Of a DNA stretch of 64,000 nt, positions 60,442 to 64,000 are shown one piece after another. The position numbers and the translations under genes are program-made. The notes beneath the pieces are model-generated. The model saw nothing but the letters and a program-made list of their open reading frames with translations. It did no database searches and was not told the DNA's origin. Origin of the DNA: an uncultured Desulfuromusa sp. (GTDB lineage: Bacteria > Desulfobacterota > Desulfuromonadia > Desulfuromonadales > Geopsychrobacteraceae); NCBI RefSeq assembly GCF_963675815.1, contig NZ_OY776574.1, positions 2,598,001 through 2,662,000 of the forward strand. Direction: 5' to 3'. Positions within the stretch are counted from its first letter, which is position 1; each line of letters starts with the position of its first letter.

Positions 60442-61377
60442 ATGGCCAGGGCGTTACGTATTCAATATCCGGGAGCTTATTATCATGTCACCTCCCGAGG
60501 TAACGAGCGTAAAGACATTTACAAAAGCCGTCGGGATCGGGAGAAATTTCTTTCCTATCTCGAGTCCGCCACCGATCGCTATGGCGCATTAATTCACGGG
60601 TACTGCCTGATGAGTAACCACTATCATCTTTTGTTGGAAACGCCTGAAGGAAATCTGTCCCAAATCATGCGGCATATCAACGGAGCCTACACCACGTATT
60701 ACAATGTTAAGCGCAAGAGATCGGGTCATCTCTTTCAAGGTCGCTACCATGCCGTTTTGATTGAAGCCGACGCGCACATAACAGAACTGTCGCGCTACCT
60801 CCACCTGAATCCGGTGCGTGCGGGTATGGTCGACAAACCGGACGAGCATCCGTGGTCGAGTTATCAGGCCTATATCGGCAAGACCGCCACACCCCAATGG
60901 CTGCGGCGCGACTTTATCCTCGGTTATTTCGGTAAAAATGATAAAATCGCACAGCAAACATATCGCAGTTTTGTTGAAGACCTTTTAGGCGAAAGTTATG
61001 AAAGTCCGCTGAAAAATGCCTTCGGGAACATCCTTGGAGATAAAGTTTTTGTAGAAGAAATAACAGAGCAGCACCTGAGGGGAAAAGAGAAAGGTCGAGA
61101 TGTCCCGGCGTTGAGCAAGTTGAAAACAGGTCCGGCAGTGGAGGAAATAATCAGCAAGGTCGAGTCATCAATACAGAATGATGAAAAGCGAGCCCGCCAA
61201 GTCAGCTTATATCTATGTCACCGCTACAGTGGATCGAGACTGCGGGACTTGGGGAACCATTTCAATGTTGGAGAGTCGGGCATCTCCGAGGCAAGTCGCC
61301 GCTTCGGGGCAAGGCTGGAAAAGGATGCTTCATTGCGGGCCATCGTAGAAACGTTAAGGAGCCAGCTCAATGTGTGA
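60442..61377 (+). CDS. REP-associated tyrosine transposase (Y1/IS200-like)
   Basis: The 311-aa protein begins MARALRIQYPGAYYHVTSRG and has the HUH motif in SNHYHLLLE (residues about 58-66) and the candidate catalytic Tyr in ELSRYLHLNPVRAGMV (about 117-132), in the order of single-strand DNA transposases. The C-terminal ~90 residues hold a DnaA/HTH-like helix pair (CHRYSGSRLRDLGNHFNVGESGISEASRRF region), seen in one RAYT subgroup. It seems intact. AAGAGGAG precedes the ATG. Confidence 0.9.
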   Translation: MARALRIQYPGAYYHVTSRGNERKDIYKSRRDREKFLSYLESATDRYGALIHGYCLMSNHYHLLLETPEGNLSQIMRHINGAYTTYYNVKRKRSGHLFQGRYHAVLIEADAHITELSRYLHLNPVRAGMVDKPDEHPWSSYQAYIGKTATPQWLRRDFILGYFGKNDKIAQQTYRSFVEDLLGESYESPLKNAFGNILGDKVFVEEITEQHLRGKEKGRDVPALSKLKTGPAVEEIISKVESSIQNDEKRARQVSLYLCHRYSGSRLRDLGNHFNVGESGISEASRRFGARLEKDASLRAIVETLRSQLNV

Positions 61378-61602
61378 AATGTGTAGACGCGACCCCTATG
61401 GCTCGTTAAGAATTTATTAAATAGCTTTAAAGACAATACACGAGAAAAGAGCCTGTTGGGATTAGCAATTATTCTGCAAGAAGAAATATGTCTATAGATT
61501 TAAGACAATCAAGGGTAGTTTACATTCAATCGTAATTTTGGCATTATCGTTTTGAAGTCATACAATTCATATTTATGTCTGAGTCTGGGAGGGGCGATAT
61601 TT

Positions 61603-62163
61603 ATGGAATCCGGTTTTGTTTATCTGTCTCAAAGAGAGATGGATATCTTTTTATTGTTTATAGAAAACGTTGTGCACACAACCACACAAAGCCCCAGCTT
61701 ACGACCTCCCCAATTTATTCCCCGCTTCTTGCCCGAACTATCCTACAAATATAGTCGATCAGAGACAGTGACTCTGAATGATCCACAGCGGTTCGTCAAA
61801 AAATTAAATAGTGACAAAGCTCGCTACGCCATTCCGGTATTTAACTACCTGGATGCCCAGCCTGGGTCCGCATACGATTGCTATTATTTCATTGATGGCA
61901 AAATTACCTGGGAACAAGACCAAGACAGTCAATATTGGAGTGGGGACCTATTTCTACATGACACTTATAGCGGGAACCCTGATGTTGTTTTTTTCAGCAT
62001 GGACACTCCCGTAAACGACGCAGATATTCCTTCGCACATGACGGGCATGCCATGCAGTGCATTGGTCCGGTGGCGAAATCGCTTTATAACAGTCCGGAAT
62101 GGTTCCTGCCCGGATTGTCGAATTGTAGCCATCTTCAAAAATGGAAATTCAGATGAGTTATAA
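61603..62163 (+). CDS. unrecognised protein paired with the P-loop ATPase
   Basis: The 186-aa protein does not match a family I know. It starts MESGFVYLSQREMDIFLLFIENVV, has a mixed alpha/beta look, and ends in a Cys-containing segment (VRNGSCPDCRIVAIF, CxxC). GGGAGGGG lies before ATG 61603; a TTG at 61552 is possible. Its end overlaps the ATPase start by 11 to 23 bases, so the two are translated together and probably act together. Confidence 0.65.
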   Translation: MESGFVYLSQREMDIFLLFIENVVHTTTQSPSLRPPQFIPRFLPELSYKYSRSETVTLNDPQRFVKKLNSDKARYAIPVFNYLDAQPGSAYDCYYFIDGKITWEQDQDSQYWSGDLFLHDTYSGNPDVVFFSMDTPVNDADIPSHMTGMPCSALVRWRNRFITVRNGSCPDCRIVAIFKNGNSDEL

Positions 62164-64000
62164 AGACACAAAAAAATTAATTGCGATGCTTGCGGCACGA
62201 ATAAATACTCCTCCAGAATTTCACGATGACGTTCAGGGAGGGAAGGAAATCAAAAAACAACGTCCCGCAGTAATAAAGGATGATGTCAGTTCGATTCGCT
62301 CCGATCAGCATAGGGTTGGGATTTTGCTGGAATGTTTTAAATCGATGCCAACATCGCCCAAATATGCCGGGGTCCATAAGACGATTTATGTAAAGAATAA
62401 GACCTGTCATGATGATCTCATTTTAAATCCGAAAGCATTTTTCAGCCCCACGGGCACCTTTATGGAAGAAAATGTTGTCAATGCAGCAAGCGTCAATGTA
62501 GAAGACCTTGTGCATGCGCTCTGTGAGCAGGCTATTATCGTTGCCAATAGTCCTGGAAGTCCACTCACTCCGCTCCTTTTGACAGGCAATAGAGGATCGG
62601 GAAAGACGGCTTGGCTCAGCTATATTATATCCACCTGCCACACAATATTCAATCAACATAAGGTTATAGTTGTTCGCATGGATATGACAAAAAAGGAGGC
62701 CATTAACTACTCTTTAAAAGAATTCCAAGCAGTACAGACCTATGCCATCCTTTGCACTCATTATTTGGGAGGAGGGGGCATGCCAATAAAAAGGGATTAT
62801 TTTGTTGAGGAAGACTATCAGCACGCATTGGAAACGTGGAAATATCGAAGCGAAAAACACCCCGTAGAAAAGCTTAGGGATTTCCTTAAGGAAAAAAGGA
62901 ACAATGAACCTCATTTCAAAAAAACCATAAATGGCATCCTCTACAACAGTACGGGGGAGGAAAGAAATGATGCTGAACTTTTAGATCTAAATATATCTCT
63001 GCATGAAAAAATTACGAGACTTAAACAATACAAAGAGTTTATCGAAGATGAAGGATATTCTTTTATCTACATTTTTGACGGGCTTGATGAGTCGGCAATT
63101 CCTCTAATTGATGCTCAAAAACTGGAGAAATGGGGTAATGAGCTTGAGTCTCTTTATGTCGGCAGAGAGTTTGTTCATGGGTTTTATATCCTTTGTACGC
63201 GGACAGAATCTCAGTCGAAAATAGCATCGTCCTCGTTGCAACTTTGCGCTACAGATGCGACCACCGCATCACCCGTTCGGACCATGGTCGTTTTCGGAGT
63301 CGACCCGATTGAAATCCTTAAGAAAAGGTTAGCCTTTACTAAAGAGAAGATAAATACAAAGTCGAAGAAATGGAAAACTGATCTCTGGACAGAAGCCTCT
63401 CTTGACAAAATTTATGACCTGACGATGGAAGCTATTACTGCCGCGCTTGAACCTCTTGGCTTTGAGTTGAAAGAAATTTTATCCGCCCTGACTGATCCTG
63501 GACACATGAGGAGCTTTCTTAAATTCTTTCGCGAAGCCATGTGGGAAACTATTGCTATCCTTGACGAACATTACGGGGAAAGCAATGTGGAGTTTTGGTT
63601 TCCAACTCTTGCCGAAACCAAATTAGCCGACCCCGAGTGGAAGAAATTGCTAAAGCGTAAAGCCTATCGGATCTGGCAACTGTCTTCTTTAAACTATGAC
63701 ATCAACTTCGGTGAATCCCTTCACACATATTCTGGTGAGATCGGCTCACCACGCCCTGTGAACAAGGAGGGGGAACCGGCACTATACCATTCTACGGAAT
63801 GGCCTCTTATACCCATTGCTTGGGGCGATGTGCCTTGTCAAGCGCAAGATATCAGCCAAGGTAATCATAACCACCTTTTGTCGAAACTACGAATCTATCA
63901 ATTTCTCAACTTCCATACATCTGCTCTTTCCGTCGGAGAGATATGTGACGGATTATTTCACCTGTTTTCATTTGATCCTGCTTGTACCAGATATCATATC
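62153..64000 (+). CDS. large P-loop NTPase (partial, runs off the window)
   Basis: The frame is open for at least 616 codons without a stop to base 64000. Walker A is GNRGSGKT (residues 145-152) and Walker B is FIYIFDGLDES (304-314), so it is an AAA/STAND-like ATPase. A basic helical stretch lies between them (about 200-280), and after Walker B there is a CTRTES segment that may be sensor 1. About 300 more residues are unrecognised. ATG 62153 has a weak GGAA before it; ATG 62141 is possible. Next to an unknown overlapping gene and mobile elements, a defence role is plausible but unproven. Confidence 0.72.
   Translation, partial: MSYKDTKKLIAMLAARINTPPEFHDDVQGGKEIKKQRPAVIKDDVSSIRSDQHRVGILLECFKSMPTSPKYAGVHKTIYVKNKTCHDDLILNPKAFFSPTGTFMEENVVNAASVNVEDLVHALCEQAIIVANSPGSPLTPLLLTGNRGSGKTAWLSYIISTCHTIFNQHKVIVVRMDMTKKEAINYSLKEFQAVQTYAILCTHYLGGGGMPIKRDYFVEEDYQHALETWKYRSEKHPVEKLRDFLKEKRNNEPHFKKTINGILYNSTGEERNDAELLDLNISLHEKITRLKQYKEFIEDEGYSFIYIFDGLDESAIPLIDAQKLEKWGNELESLYVGREFVHGFYILCTRTESQSKIASSSLQLCATDATTASPVRTMVVFGVDPIEILKKRLAFTKEKINTKSKKWKTDLWTEASLDKIYDLTMEAITAALEPLGFELKEILSALTDPGHMRSFLKFFREAMWETIAILDEHYGESNVEFWFPTLAETKLADPEWKKLLKRKAYRIWQLSSLNYDINFGESLHTYSGEIGSPRPVNKEGEPALYHSTEWPLIPIAWGDVPCQAQDISQGNHNHLLSKLRIYQFLNFHTSALSVGEICDGLFHLFSFDPACTRYHI

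Larger units (their letters stand above)
60331..61402. mobile_element. complete REP-associated-type transposase element
   Basis: A 26-bp perfect inverted repeat bounds the unit: ATAGGGGTCGCGTCTACACA(TTTCAC) at 60339-60364 and its complement at 61374-61399. The left end is present twice in tandem (60331-60365 and 60366-60400). Inside is one intact transposase gene. A solo end lies at 59695. Confidence 0.85.

Noticed and set aside
1..64000. tRNA and rRNA genes
   Set aside because: I found no cloverleaf with a T-loop/CCA arrangement and no rRNA sequence.

Overview
The window looks like a chromosome segment of a Desulfuromonadales-type deltaproteobacterium (Geobacter/Pelobacter/Desulfuromonas relatives). 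The basis is gene order: rpsB-tsf-pyrH-frr-uppS-cdsA-dxr-rseP, then ilvB-ilvN-psd-pssA-leuA-leuC-leuD with a leucine T-box in front of leuA, leuB, and ecfT-truA-rplM-rpsI-argC. The genus is not decidable by eye.

Region 1 (1-33.3 kb) is core metabolism, almost all on the + strand. It holds translation genes (rpsB, tsf, frr, rplM, rpsI, truA, tsaB), UMP kinase, isoprenoid and phospholipid genes (uppS, cdsA, dxr, psd, pssA), envelope-stress protease rseP, branched-chain amino acid genes (ilvB, ilvN, ilvD, leuA, leuC, leuD, leuB) and argC. Many neighbours overlap by 1-8 bases, which suggests translational coupling. A minus-strand hybrid histidine kinase, a divergent subtilisin-like lipoprotein and a DsbC-like protein sit between leuD and leuB. 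After argC comes a two-gene unit: a membrane-anchored pseudokinase with TPRs, then an L,D-transpeptidase, both ending in a similar domain.

Region 2 (33.3-43.8 kb) is mixed: a DUF1858 protein, a YfaZ-like outer-membrane protein, an FMN riboswitch with ribB, a 5'-nucleotidase lipoprotein, an alpha/beta hydrolase, a phosphofructokinase, a MocR-type regulator divergent from a DUF1127 protein and a LysE-type exporter, MarC, and a possible orphan small RNA.

Region 3 (43.9-49.6 kb) is an accessory stretch that I read as a run of integron-type gene cassettes without a visible integrase. Four genes are bounded by matching R' (GTTRRRY-like) and R'' (RYYYAAC-like) heptamers, two exact and two with one mismatch: a nucleoside-deoxyribosyltransferase-like protein, a DUF4365 protein, a frameshifted glycerophosphodiesterase and a Cass2-type effector-binding protein. 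Two 295-bp MITE-like elements interrupt or adjoin the array, and a methyltransferase gene follows.

Region 4 (49.6-57.4 kb) is a multidrug-efflux locus: a Bcr/CflA exporter divergent from tetR-MFP-RND-OMF, with twin palindromic operators in the exporter's promoter.

Region 5 (57.4-64 kb) carries more relics of the same element family, an OmpW-like protein with a structured leader, a complete REP-associated-type transposase with 26-bp inverted ends, and at the right edge a pair made of an unrecognised 186-residue protein and a large P-loop ATPase that runs out of the window.
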